Source of the DNA: Bacteroidota bacterium
Lineage (GTDB): Bacteria; Bacteroidota; Ignavibacteria; SZUA-365
Assembly: GCA_018224415.1 (NCBI GenBank)
Contig: JAGTUZ010000078.1
Span: 1 to 49,566 of the forward strand
Length of the DNA: 49,566 bases
Reading direction: 5' to 3'
A program made the translations under genes and the position numbers. The first letter of the stretch is position 1. Each line of letters starts with the position of its first letter. The notes under the pieces were generated by a model. That model searched no databases. It saw only the letters and a program-made list of their open reading frames with translations, and was not told the DNA's origin. Of this stretch, positions 1 to 7,761 are shown one piece after another.

Positions 1-87
1 GCATTCGGATACGATGGAATCGGAACAACCCGCGAGAGCAAGGAACGCGGACAGGGCAAGGACGAAACGGACACGATATGTGCTCAT
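1..87 (-). CDS. Lipoprotein, N-terminal fragment (cut by window edge)
   Basis: Only the first 29 codons are in the window; the gene runs off the left edge. The visible part is a complete lipoprotein signal: a basic start (MSTYRVR), a hydrophobic stretch and the lipobox LALAGC, with Cys about residue 20. The mature part is too short to assign. It lies 226 bases downstream of the NUDIX gene on the same strand and could be co-transcribed with it. The intervening 88-313 contains an AT-rich patch with a TTTTAAG direct repeat (260-273, other strand) and no further gene that I can support. A lipoprotein start is well supported; function is unknown. Confidence 0.7.
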   Translation of the reverse strand, partial: MSTYRVRFVLALSAFLALAGCSDSIVSEC

Positions 88-313
88 AATGGCCTGACAA
101 GACGGTTGTGCATGGACTAGCAATAGGTCCGGGCGGTGAATGAAACGGATGATCTCGGCAATGAATGCTGCGGCAGGGCCGCACCGCCGACGCTCATCAA
201 CGTCATGGGTGCGGATGGATTCAGGCTCAGGACCGACCCCAGTATGTCAATCTAGATTACTTAAAACTTAAAACAATCAAGTGCCCGACGCAAGTCCGTC
301 CGCAATCTTTTTT

Positions 314-742
314 TCAATCGAGGAAAGAGAGGATAGTACGTTCGAAGCGCTGGAAGAGGATTTTGAGATCACGGGTGTCAACCAGGTTCCTGGCCATTTT
401 TATCGGCACCCATCGGCGGCGGCGGACGTGCTCTTCATCCCAATGTTCGCGGACTTCGGTGACCTGCATGCTGAACACCTGGACATGGCAAAGCCCATTC
501 CATTTGCGGTAGACGTATTCGCCGATGCGCTCGTCGGACACGATGCCATCGATTCCCGCCTCCTCCATCGCTTCTTTCCGCGCAGAGCCGCGCGCGCCCA
601 TTCCGGGTTCGATGACACCTTTCGGAATGATCCAGCGCTTGCGACGGGCAGTGGTGATGAGCAGGATCTCGATGCCGCGGTGCTGTCGTCGCCAGGGAAT
701 GACAGCGGACTGTTCGAAAAAATGTCGCGGGACTTTGGACAT
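314..742 (-). CDS. NUDIX hydrolase
   Basis: 142-residue protein expected to hydrolyse nucleoside-diphosphate-linked substrates in the cytoplasm. It shows WIIPKG (residues 37-42) followed by a NUDIX box at 42-64. The core reads KEAMEEAG, so the metal-binding glutamates E57, E60 and E61 are kept, while the usual Glu at position 7 of the box is Met48 and the usual Arg is Lys56. W-x-x-PKG before the box is typical of the diadenosine/diphosphoinositol polyphosphate phosphohydrolase branch. The frame is open much further upstream, but that extension is low-complexity Arg-rich shadow sequence over the neighbouring gene, so the ATG at 742 is chosen. It is third in a minus-strand group after two membrane-protein genes. 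The exact substrate cannot be told. Confidence 0.85.
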   Translation of the reverse strand: MSKVPRHFFEQSAVIPWRRQHRGIEILLITTARRKRWIIPKGVIEPGMGARGSARKEAMEEAGIDGIVSDERIGEYVYRKWNGLCHVQVFSMQVTEVREHWDEEHVRRRRWVPIKMARNLVDTRDLKILFQRFERTILSFLD

Positions 743-789
743 GGTTGCGAGGCTCGGATCAGCGAGAGGAATCAGTTCAGCAAAAGCAA

Positions 790-1077
790 TCAGATCAGGT
801 AGAGGAAAAGGAACACCGTATAAAAAACAGCACTGAAAAGAATGCCGATCAGCAGGTTCTTGACGAGTTGGCGAAGCGGAGTCCGTCCGACTGCGAACGA
901 GTAGCGCGCGGCGATGCCGCCCGTAAAGACGGCAATGCCGGTGTATCCGAGTGTCGCTGCGGCCAACGCGTCGACGCCGGCAAGCAGCGCGAGTGTTGGA
1001 CCGGCAAAAAACAGCAGCGCGCCCACACCGGCGGTTACGACATAGAGAACATGTCCCTCGGGTACCCGTCGCATCAC
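790..1077 (-). CDS. Small integral membrane protein, unknown function
   Basis: 95 residues with three probable membrane helices (about 10-33, 38-56 and 71-94) and a basic loop (RTPLRQLVK) before the last one. I do not recognise a family. Its ATG overlaps the stop of the larger membrane-protein gene upstream by four bases (ATGA at 1074-1077), which indicates translational coupling and supports it as real. The NUDIX gene starts 47 bases downstream. The two membrane proteins probably work together. Confidence 0.7.
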   Translation of the reverse strand: MMRRVPEGHVLYVVTAGVGALLFFAGPTLALLAGVDALAAATLGYTGIAVFTGGIAARYSFAVGRTPLRQLVKNLLIGILFSAVFYTVFLFLYLI

Positions 1078-2018
1078 GGCGTGTCGAACGAATGGTCGAG
1101 GTGAATCGTGTCAGTGTCCGAACGCGGTTGTTGCGCATTGTGCGTCGAGTCGACGGACGCTGGTGCGTCGGCGGGATTCGCATGCTGCCTTGCACGTTCG
1201 GCATCGAGTTTCGTATAGTCGAGCTCGCTTCCCATCATGCTGTGGGGAATAAGGTACACCAGCAATGTGACGACTGCCGCCGCAAGGACGAACCAGCGCC
1301 GGAACGGCTGGCGTGCGGTGCGCTCCGTTGACCAGACGGCGGCCAGCGCAACCACCCAGGCGATGAAGGCAATCAGCGTTTTGTTGTCGGTGAGATCCGT
1401 TCCGAAGGGGAAGCCGGTCCAGAATGCACCAAAGGCATATTTCTGTACGATGGGTCCGAAGACAATTCCTCCGATCAACATCAGTCCTGTCGCCCAGATG
1501 GTCAATCCGCGCAGCCGGCCCTTCAGGCTGAACGCTTCGAGTCCCGCACGTGTGGATACAAACATCGCCAGAAACATGGCGATCACATGGGGAATCAGGG
1601 CCCAGTTCGGTACGGCACCTTTGAAGCGTGTGACGATGGATTCATGATCGGGTATGCGATGGGTGCGGCCCTGCTCGTCGAGTTCGATGAAATACTCGAG
1701 TTTCCCGGCGGGCGGCTGGTGGGGAAGCCAGGCGCGCAGTGTGTCTCCGTGGCGCTCGAGCGGGAGACGCGTCCATTCATCGTTGGTCTTGTAGCGTTTA
1801 TAGGCGAGTTCGCCCGTCACCGCACCGCCCGGATTGACAAGTGTTACCGGCTGGTCGCCGTCTCCACCGTGGGAGCGCGTCAGCGAGTATTGCACTATCG
1901 TGTTCTCCACATTGACCGCACCATCCACCGGATGGGTTGGTCCGGTTTTTCGCTGGTAATACGCGGAGGAAAGAGTGATGACCAGGGCGAGGATCCAGAG
2001 GAGAATACTGCGTTTCAT
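1074..2018 (-). CDS. Multi-pass membrane protein, unknown function
   Basis: 314 residues. An N-terminal anchor (about 4-20) is followed by a roughly 110-residue soluble part rich in beta-type segments (VQYSLTRSHGGDGDQPVTL, about 42-60), then four helices at about 138-155, 171-193, 213-230 and 242-259. The C-terminus is hydrophilic and Asp/His-rich (about 265-314). This gives a periplasmic domain followed by a membrane bundle. I do not recognise the family; proteins of this outline occur as conserved hypotheticals in Bacteroidota/Ignavibacteriota. The start at 2018 (MKRSILL) puts a signal-anchor at the N-terminus; the open frame continues to 2159 but would bury it. First gene of a minus-strand operon with a candidate promoter at 2068-2096. 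Confidence 0.75.
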   Translation of the reverse strand: MKRSILLWILALVITLSSAYYQRKTGPTHPVDGAVNVENTIVQYSLTRSHGGDGDQPVTLVNPGGAVTGELAYKRYKTNDEWTRLPLERHGDTLRAWLPHQPPAGKLEYFIELDEQGRTHRIPDHESIVTRFKGAVPNWALIPHVIAMFLAMFVSTRAGLEAFSLKGRLRGLTIWATGLMLIGGIVFGPIVQKYAFGAFWTGFPFGTDLTDNKTLIAFIAWVVALAAVWSTERTARQPFRRWFVLAAAVVTLLVYLIPHSMMGSELDYTKLDAERARQHANPADAPASVDSTHNAQQPRSDTDTIHLDHSFDTP

Positions 2019-2067
2019 GTGGTTCAAGAGCGCGTGGAACAAGAAAGACAAGTTGAACAAGGCAGGC

Positions 2068-2096
2068 AATATGGGTAGCGGAGCGCTGGGATTCAA
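2068..2096 (-). promoter_or_regulatory. Candidate promoter of the membrane protein/NUDIX operon
   Basis: On the minus strand TTGAAT (2096-2091) and CATATT (2073-2068) are separated by 17 bases. The -10 differs at its first base from the TAnnTT form seen elsewhere in this window. A leader of about 40 bases to the ATG at 2018 would result. Confidence 0.4.
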
Positions 2097-2240
2097 ACCG
2101 CGAAGGTCACCCGGTAGTGTCGGGATGCAATTCAGCCCCGTGTGCGGTATCTTTCCCATTCGCTGTCCGTCCGGTGACCGTCAATCGGCAGGACGACCAG
2201 CGGGCCAATGATCAATCATCGCAGGAACAGAGGTGAAAAC

Positions 2241-4307
2241 ATGAAACTGCGTATCGCGTGGACAATGATCATCGTTATGACACTGCTGGCTGCGTGTGGC
2301 ACGCCGGAAAAAAAGGAAGGAGAAATCATGGACGGCTCGAGCATTTCGGGACAGGCCATCTCGGCTGCCCGGGACTCGCTGCTTGCCCGGCATGGCGAAG
2401 AATATCGTGATCGCATCGACCGCGGAGTGCAGCAGGTCGCCGCACTCTGGCGTGAGGAAGACGGAACAGCGGAAGATTTCCAGGCGTTCTGCCTCGCGCA
2501 GTTCATCGCCGACCCGGATCTGCTGCATGCAACGTTCGAGCGGTTGCAGCAGAATTTCATGCTGCTGGGCGGGTACTTCACAGAAATGCGCCGTGATCTC
2601 AACGCACCGCTGCAACTCGACCATGGCGCGATCCTTCCGGTGGATTACCTCTTCGGCAACTTCTCGCCTTCGGCGCATCTCGGAGAAGATCTCTATCGAA
2701 GCCGGATCGCGTTTACCGTACTGCTCAATTTCCCGCGCTCCACGCTGCAGCAGCGGCTCGAGGAGGGCGGCGCATGGTCGCGCCGGCAGTGGGCGGAAAT
2801 ACGTATGGCGGATCGCTTCCGGACACGGGTTCCCGCCGAAGTGAACCAGGCGCTGAACACGGCCTATACGAATGCCGACAACTACATTTCCAGCTACAAC
2901 ATCGTGATGCACAACGTCGTCAGCGGCGGGGAGCGCCTTTTTCCGGAGGGACTTGTCCTGATATCCCACTGGGGCCTGCGTGACGAACTCAAGGCGCAGT
3001 ACGCCAACGCCGATGGGCTGAAGCGGCAGCAACTCATCCAACGCATCATGGAGCACATCATTGCGCAAGAGATTCCCGCAGAGGTTGTTGACAATCCCGC
3101 AGTCGATTGGCACATCGATGATAACACCATAACGGCAAACGGCACGACCGGGAAGGGAGAGGCAGCTCCTCGGGAGGACGATGTGCGCTATCGCCACTGG
3201 CTGAACATCTTCCAGGCCGAACGTGGGCTTGACGCCCATACACCTGATAGTCCGACCCTGATCGCCAGGCGATTCAACGAGGACCGTGAAATCCCGGAAG
3301 AGACGGTCGAGAAACTTTTTGTTTCCATTCTCTCCTCGCCGGAAGTCCGGGAGACCGCAGAACGGATCAGCACGCGTCTCGGCCGCAAGCTCGAGCCGTT
3401 CGATATCTGGTATACGGGATTCAAGAGCAAGCCGGCAATGACCGAGGAAGAACTCGACCGCATCGTGGCTCGCAGATATCCGACCGTCGAGCGCTTCGAA
3501 TCGGACATTCCGAACATTCTTGTCCGACTCGGATTCAGCATCGACCGTGCGCGGTATCTCGCGGACAAGATCACGGTGGACGCCTCCCGCGGGGCGGGAC
3601 ATGCGATGGCCTCCGGCCGTCTGGTCGACAATGCGCGTCTGCGTACGCGCATCCCGGCGGATGGCATGAATTACAAGGGCTACAACATCGCCATCCATGA
3701 GCTCGGCCACAATGTCGAGCAGGTGCTGAGTTTCCAGCTGATGGACTACCCCGGGTTGCGCAGCGTACCCAACACCGCCTTCACGGAAGGTTTTGCCTTC
3801 GTGTTCCAGTCGCGGGATCTTGAACTTCTCGGCCTTCGTTCCGGTGCGCAGGAAACAAAATCCCTCGAGGTACTCGACGCGCTGTGGTCCACGTATGAAA
3901 TCGCAGGTGTCGCCCTTGTCGATATGCGCGTCTGGCGATGGATGTACGAACACCCCGATGCGACGCCTGCCCAGCTGCGCGAAGCAGTGATCGGTATTGC
4001 GAAGGAAGTGTGGAATACATATTACGCGCCGCTGTTCGGAGTGGAGGACGTCCCGCTGCTGGCGATCTACTCGCACATGATCGACGCGGGGATGTACACG
4101 CCCGACTATCCGCTCGGCCACATCATCGCATTCCAGATCGAGCGGTATCTCGAGGACAAAAATCTCGGTCAGGAGATGGAGCGCATGTGCGCCACCGGCA
4201 GCGTCACCCCCGAGCTTTGGATGCGAACCGCGGTCGGCGCGTCCATTTCCACCCAACCGCTGCTGGAAGCGGCCCGTGAAGCGCTTGACGTCACTGCGGC
4301 GCCGTGA
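2241..4307 (+). CDS. Lipoprotein zinc metallopeptidase (HELGH type)
   Basis: 688-residue lipoprotein. Signal MKLRIAWTMIIVMTLLAAC with Cys19 as the lipidation site; AGGTG at 2231-2235 precedes the chosen ATG at 2241, and an upstream in-frame ATG at 2208 would bury the signal. The catalytic motif HELGH is at residues 486-490. A likely third zinc ligand is E516 in FTEGFAF, 26 residues after E487. The rest is largely helical. The layout resembles M3/M2-like gluzincins, but flanking signatures of a named family are not evident, so the specific family is open. It probably acts on peptides or proteins in the periplasm or at the outer membrane. A 15-bp-stem hairpin follows the gene, and the 21-bp tandem repeat 4303-4344 straddles its stop codon. 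Confidence 0.85.
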   Translation: MKLRIAWTMIIVMTLLAACGTPEKKEGEIMDGSSISGQAISAARDSLLARHGEEYRDRIDRGVQQVAALWREEDGTAEDFQAFCLAQFIADPDLLHATFERLQQNFMLLGGYFTEMRRDLNAPLQLDHGAILPVDYLFGNFSPSAHLGEDLYRSRIAFTVLLNFPRSTLQQRLEEGGAWSRRQWAEIRMADRFRTRVPAEVNQALNTAYTNADNYISSYNIVMHNVVSGGERLFPEGLVLISHWGLRDELKAQYANADGLKRQQLIQRIMEHIIAQEIPAEVVDNPAVDWHIDDNTITANGTTGKGEAAPREDDVRYRHWLNIFQAERGLDAHTPDSPTLIARRFNEDREIPEETVEKLFVSILSSPEVRETAERISTRLGRKLEPFDIWYTGFKSKPAMTEEELDRIVARRYPTVERFESDIPNILVRLGFSIDRARYLADKITVDASRGAGHAMASGRLVDNARLRTRIPADGMNYKGYNIAIHELGHNVEQVLSFQLMDYPGLRSVPNTAFTEGFAFVFQSRDLELLGLRSGAQETKSLEVLDALWSTYEIAGVALVDMRVWRWMYEHPDATPAQLREAVIGIAKEVWNTYYAPLFGVEDVPLLAIYSHMIDAGMYTPDYPLGHIIAFQIERYLEDKNLGQEMERMCATGSVTPELWMRTAVGASISTQPLLEAAREALDVTAAP

Positions 4308-4344
4308 CGGAGACGCGTGCACGCGTGACGGATACGCGTACACG
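4303..4344 (+). repeat. 21-bp tandem duplication across a stop codon
   Basis: Two adjacent 21-bp units (4303-4323 and 4324-4344) match at 19 of 21 positions; each begins CGTGACGGA and ends CACG. The TGA stop of the metallopeptidase (4305-4307) is inside the first copy, and the second copy supplies a second TGA in the same frame. It looks like a local slippage duplication. Confidence 0.75.
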
Positions 4345-4434
4345 TTGGGAACGTTCGCGCAGTCCGCAATGCGAATGTCTCTGACGGAAACGTCTTCCGC
4401 TCGTTTGACTGCACGATGACGGCGAATAAACACG

Positions 4435-4472
4435 CAACAAAGGCTGCGGACACGATCCCGCGGCCTTTGTTG
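4435..4472 (+). terminator. Strong hairpin after the metallopeptidase gene
   Basis: CAACAAAGGC (4435-4444) pairs with GCCTTTGTTG (4463-4472). The inner GCGG/CCGC pair and one G-U extend the stem to 15 bp around an 8-base loop. A short T/G-rich tail follows (TTGTTGTG). It most likely terminates the metallopeptidase transcript. A possible TTGACT (4405-4410) with N16 and TAAACA (4427-4432) lies just before it, so it could instead sit in the leader of the NADH dehydrogenase gene. Confidence 0.75.
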
Positions 4473-4502
4473 TTGTGAAGGTAATAATTCCGGAATATTT
4501 GC

Positions 4503-5765
4503 ATGAACGAAACAAAGCATACAGACATCGTCATTCTCGGTGCCGGGTACGGGGGACTGAGCTGCGTGACGCGACTCTCGCGGAAATTTCGCCGGGATTC
4601 CAGCGTCCGTATTCACCTGGTCGACCGACACACCTATCATCTTCTCGAAACCCGGCTGCACGAACGCGCTGTGCGGGAGTCGGAAATCACGGTGCCGCTG
4701 TCGCGCTTCCTCGCGAAACGAAACAACGTCACGTTCCATCTCGGCGAAGTGACACATATCGGACTCGACGATCGTCATGTCGAGCTGGATTTCGGCAAGA
4801 CGCAGACAAGCACGGCACAGCCGCGGAGAATTCGCTACGACTATCTGGTTATTGCGCTTGGCAGCAAGACGAATTTCTACCAGATTCCCGGATTGGAGGA
4901 GCATGCCTTTCAGCTCAAGGAGCTTGAGGATTCCGAACGCATCCGGGATCACACCGAACAGATGTTTGCTATCGCCGCCTCGGAGACCAACCGAAACCGG
5001 AGAAAGGAGTTTCTCCGCTTCGTCATCGGAGGAGGAGGATTGACGGGGGTGGAACTCGCCACGGAACTTGCGGAGAGATTCGATGCGCTCAGCGAGCAGT
5101 ACCATCTTGATCCCTCGGAACCGGAGATGGTGCTGATCGAACTTGCCGATCGGATTCTTTCTTCACTGGATGGAAAACAGATCGCACGTTCGGTCGAGGC
5201 GATGCAAGCCATGGGCATACAGATCCATACCGGAACGCGTGTGACCGGCATGTCCGAGGAGGATGGAAGACTGCTCGTTCTTCGAAACCCGGGCGACCCC
5301 ATTCCCACACGCACCATGGTCTGGACGGGAGGTATCCGTATTTCCGATCTCATCCGCCGCAGCGGAGCCGAGACGGGTCCGCAGGGACGTGTCGTGGTCA
5401 ACGAATTCCTGCAGGTCAAACACTATCCGGAGGTGTTCGCGATCGGCGACAATGCGCTTGCCATGCAGCCTGGCAACGATCAGGCGGTGCCAACGGCCGC
5501 ACAGTTCGCCCTGCAGCAGGGGTATCTCACCGCAGACAATCTCCGGCGACTCGTCGGCGATCGTCCCTTGCGGCGGTACAAGCCGAAAGTCCTCGGTGAA
5601 GTTGTTTCTCTCGGGAAACATCTGGCGGTGGGCTGGGCTGCCATGCCCGTCGGCACACAGCTGCGTTTCATCGGCTTCCTCGGAAGCCTGATCAAGAGAG
5701 CGATCAGCGAACGCCACCTGTTTCTTCTCTGGAAGGAGCGGCAGAATTGGAGCGGACACTGGTAG
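4503..5765 (+). CDS. ndh: Type II NADH dehydrogenase-like FAD oxidoreductase
   Basis: 420 residues, usual length for NDH-2, which passes electrons from NADH to quinone at the inner membrane face without pumping protons. The N-terminal FAD-binding Rossmann motif GAGYGG is at residues 13-18 (ILGAGYGGLS). The second dinucleotide site is GGGGLTGVELATEL from 176. The FAD-closing motif VFAIGD is about 310. The C-terminal region (about 370-420) is basic and hydrophobic, as in the membrane-attaching tail of NDH-2. There is no redox-active CxxC or CxxxxC, which argues against disulfide reductases. It stands alone between two terminators, and no convincing Shine-Dalgarno is seen before ATG 4503. Sulfide:quinone reductase is the main alternative, but its catalytic cysteines are absent. 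Confidence 0.88.
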   Translation: MNETKHTDIVILGAGYGGLSCVTRLSRKFRRDSSVRIHLVDRHTYHLLETRLHERAVRESEITVPLSRFLAKRNNVTFHLGEVTHIGLDDRHVELDFGKTQTSTAQPRRIRYDYLVIALGSKTNFYQIPGLEEHAFQLKELEDSERIRDHTEQMFAIAASETNRNRRKEFLRFVIGGGGLTGVELATELAERFDALSEQYHLDPSEPEMVLIELADRILSSLDGKQIARSVEAMQAMGIQIHTGTRVTGMSEEDGRLLVLRNPGDPIPTRTMVWTGGIRISDLIRRSGAETGPQGRVVVNEFLQVKHYPEVFAIGDNALAMQPGNDQAVPTAAQFALQQGYLTADNLRRLVGDRPLRRYKPKVLGEVVSLGKHLAVGWAAMPVGTQLRFIGFLGSLIKRAISERHLFLLWKERQNWSGHW

Positions 5766-5802
5766 CAGCCGCACCGATGCCGGCATCGTTGCGGACTGCC
5801 CA

Positions 5803-5841
5803 AAAACAAACGGCCACGCTCCAGGCGCGGCCGTTTGTTTT
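5803..5841. terminator. Bidirectional terminator between convergent genes
   Basis: A-rich AAAACAAACGGCC (5803-5815) pairs with GGCCGTTTGTTTT (5829-5841), with a further CGC/GCG pairing inside. Runs of A on the left and T on the right make it work on both strands. It separates ndh (plus) from the secreted protein gene at 5855 (minus). Confidence 0.9.
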
Positions 5842-5854
5842 TTCACTCTGACAA

Positions 5855-6505
5855 TCATGATGTCTTGAGCATGGTCTCGACAAGTGTTCCATCATCAGTC
5901 TCCAACCTCACGGAATAGACGCCTGCCTGAAGCGATGCGGATCGAAAGGGGATGACGTGAAATCCTGCGGGGAGTCGCTGTGTGTTTCCGAACGCCTCCA
6001 GCTCACGACCAAATGCGTCGAACAGACGCATGCGCACCAAGCCTTCGTTTGGCAGCGCGAGTGAAATCTGGTTGTATTGGATGTGGGTGGTTCTCGTGAT
6101 CGCGCGCAGCCGGATCGACGCATCGAAATGCTCCGGTGTCACCGAGACGGCGGGAGTGACACGGGTTTTGCCAAAGACGTCGATCTGCCTGAGCCGGTAG
6201 AACAGGATCGTATTCTCCTGGACTTTGTCGGTGAAAGAGTAACGCTGTCCGCTCGTGTCTCCCAGTCCCATGCCGCGGACGTACGCAACGGTCCGCCATT
6301 TGGTGTCGAACTGGCTTCGCCGTTCAACCTCGAAGCCGAAGTTGTTCCGTTCGCCTGCTGTGCTCCAGTTCAGAGTGATCATGTCCCGGAAACGTGCCGC
6401 GGAAAATCGATCCAATACGATGTCCGAGGCAGCACCGTCACTGGAAGCGTGAAGCGGCGCTCCCATGAGGAGAAGGACAAAGGGTATGTATTTCGAAATG
6501 TTCAT
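5855..6505 (-). CDS. Small secreted protein with FN3-like domain and sorting-type tail
   Basis: 216 residues: a signal peptide (about 1-20), a beta-rich segment of the FN3 type (about 28-125, with NNFGFEVERRS, a W-x-T-V-A-Y segment and YSFTD), and a C-terminal domain (about 135-216) with LRMRLFDAFGRE-like strands, GFHVIPF and GVYSVRLET. That tail is the pattern of type IX secretion C-terminal domains and FlgD-like Ig folds. There is no obvious catalytic cargo. It is clearly related to the next gene at 6754-7599: both have ERRSQ-x-D-x-x-W and a G-F/H-H-V/I-IPF segment near the end. Likely exported and surface attached; function unknown. Confidence 0.75.
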   Translation of the reverse strand: MNISKYIPFVLLLMGAPLHASSDGAASDIVLDRFSAARFRDMITLNWSTAGERNNFGFEVERRSQFDTKWRTVAYVRGMGLGDTSGQRYSFTDKVQENTILFYRLRQIDVFGKTRVTPAVSVTPEHFDASIRLRAITRTTHIQYNQISLALPNEGLVRMRLFDAFGRELEAFGNTQRLPAGFHVIPFRSASLQAGVYSVRLETDDGTLVETMLKTS

Positions 6506-6510
6506 TATCG

Positions 6511-6538
6511 TGATTCCTATATTGTACGGTAGGAATCA
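6511..6538. promoter_or_regulatory. Inverted repeat before secreted-protein gene
   Basis: TGATTCCTA (6511-6519) and TAGGAATCA (6530-6538) are a perfect 9-bp inverted repeat with a 10-base spacer, six bases upstream of the ATG at 6505. It could be an operator or a leader hairpin covering the ribosome-binding region. Confidence 0.6.
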
Positions 6539-6553
6539 TCAATAGTCGTGCCA
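6538..6553 (-). promoter_or_regulatory. Sigma-54-like promoter of the secreted-protein gene
   Basis: The minus strand reads TGGCACGACTATTGAT. Against the RpoN consensus TGGCACG-N4-TTGCW it matches all of the -24 element and TTG-x-T of the -12 element; the C of the -12 GC is replaced by A. It lies about 33 bases upstream of the ATG at 6505, a suitable distance. A sigma-54 activator is encoded at 28760-29935. Confidence 0.45.
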
Positions 6554-6690
6554 AAATCAAAACATCGAATTTCAGGAAATAGGGAGCATAACAGGACATC
6601 GCGTGTCCGTTATACGGGCAGTAGGCGTTCGGAATCCGGATAGTGTTGGATTGGGTCTGTGCATCCCCGTCGGTCTGCGAAGGGTATCGT

Positions 6691-6706
6691 CGCCTTTCGG
6701 AAGGCG
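6691..6706. other. Short hairpin after secreted-protein gene
   Basis: CGCCTT-TCGG-AAGGCG, a perfect 6-bp stem downstream of the minus-strand gene 6754-7599. It lacks a T run, so it is at most a weak transcript end or stability element. The rest of 6554-6753 shows no gene. Confidence 0.4.
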
Positions 6707-6753
6707 TCCTATCCTGTAGAGTACGTCGCCGACGTCGAAACGTGGGCCGAAGA

Positions 6754-7599
6754 TCAGAAAATGGCGAGACGTCGCGACTGCGCGCTGTTGCCTGATTCCA
6801 TGCGCAGATTGTAGATACCTGTCGGCAGGGACTGCGTGTTGAACGGAATAATATGATGTCCGGACGGCAGGTGTTCATCGAGCAATGACGCGACGGTGCG
6901 ACCGTAGCTGTCGGTCATGCTGATCGAAACGGTCATCTCGCTTCCCACGCCGAAAGACAGTGTGCCGAAGCGCGTGAAGGAATCCACATTGTGCTGCCAG
7001 ATAATGAAGGAATCCGGCACGAGATGCGGCATGACGCTGAGGGCCGGTGTCGGAATGCTGGCCCCGTCCGCGCCAACCTGGCGGATGCGATAATACGTCA
7101 CGCCATCGATCTCGTCGCGATCATAGAACGTGTATCCGTTGCGGTTCTCATTTTCGGTGGCCCGGAAATACTGAACGGTCGACCACTGCCCGTCGAGTTG
7201 GGAGCGGCGTTCGACGGCGAAGCCCAACGCGGAGGCGTTGGCTCGTACGTTCCAATTAATGCGAACGAGGCCTTTGATGAACGAACCTTCAAAGGAAAGG
7301 AAATCCGCCGGCTGTGCCGACCGGATGTGCGTACTCTCGATCGAAGGAAATGAGGACCTGTCGAGAAGGGCATCCCTGCTGAAATCGAATGCAACCCGTG
7401 CAGTCGCGTTGCTTGCAACGGGCGCGGGGGTTCCCTTGGTCGGGGCACCCGGAAGTTCGGTCACGACAATATCCAGCGCGGCAATCTGTGAGGACTGCGG
7501 TGCGGGTGCTGCCATGCACATCCATGTTCCCAGGACGAGCAGGCTGAAGATAAAAGACAATCGAGACATTTTTCTCACCGTGTTCTGAATGACGTTCAT
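6754..7599 (-). CDS. Secreted protein with FN3-like domain and sorting-type tail (paralogue)
   Basis: 281 residues. The signal peptide runs through SFIFSLLVLGTWMCMAAPA. A Pro/Ala-rich linker follows, then an FN3-like segment (about 100-185, LGFAVERRSQ, TFYDRD and YYRIRQVG) and a C-terminal domain ending TGIYNLRMESGN. The tail has GHHIIPF, as in the neighbouring 216-residue protein, so the two are paralogues. The start is ambiguous: ATG 7599 is preceded by AGGACT, while ATG 7569 (MSRLSF) is preceded by GGTGAGA and gives a more typical signal peptide. Function unknown; probably surface-exposed through the type IX or a related route. Confidence 0.75.
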   Translation of the reverse strand: MNVIQNTVRKMSRLSFIFSLLVLGTWMCMAAPAPQSSQIAALDIVVTELPGAPTKGTPAPVASNATARVAFDFSRDALLDRSSFPSIESTHIRSAQPADFLSFEGSFIKGLVRINWNVRANASALGFAVERRSQLDGQWSTVQYFRATENENRNGYTFYDRDEIDGVTYYRIRQVGADGASIPTPALSVMPHLVPDSFIIWQHNVDSFTRFGTLSFGVGSEMTVSISMTDSYGRTVASLLDEHLPSGHHIIPFNTQSLPTGIYNLRMESGNSAQSRRLAIF

Positions 7600-7691
7600 T
7601 GTAGTCCTGTCAGAACAAGCGAGAAAGAGAGAGAGAGCAAGTGAGTGAAAACAAATTAAGGAGCGGATTCCTGAAAAGCAAGCAGAAAATT

Positions 7692-7729
7692 AAAAGAAAG
7701 AAAAACGGACCACACTCGTGATCCGTTTC
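7692..7729 (-). terminator. Terminator of the gmhA transcript
   Basis: On the minus strand AACGGATCAC, GAGT, GTGGTCCGTT form a 10-bp stem (one G-U) followed by TTTCTTTC. It lies 33 bases past the gmhA stop. A GA-rich simple repeat (7621-7638) lies further on, before the next gene. Confidence 0.8.
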
Positions 7730-7761
7730 AATTCTCCTGCAGATTATGACGCGGCGGCGGG

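Noticed and set aside
2081..2102. GGTTTGAATCC-like tRNA T-arm on the minus strand
   Set aside because: The flanking bases do not pair as a T-stem, and no anticodon or acceptor arm is found.
2181..5105. A 974-codon open frame on the minus strand
   Set aside because: It lies opposite the metallopeptidase and ndh genes, has no recognisable domain, and its Arg/His/Val-rich composition is that of an antisense frame in GC-rich coding DNA.
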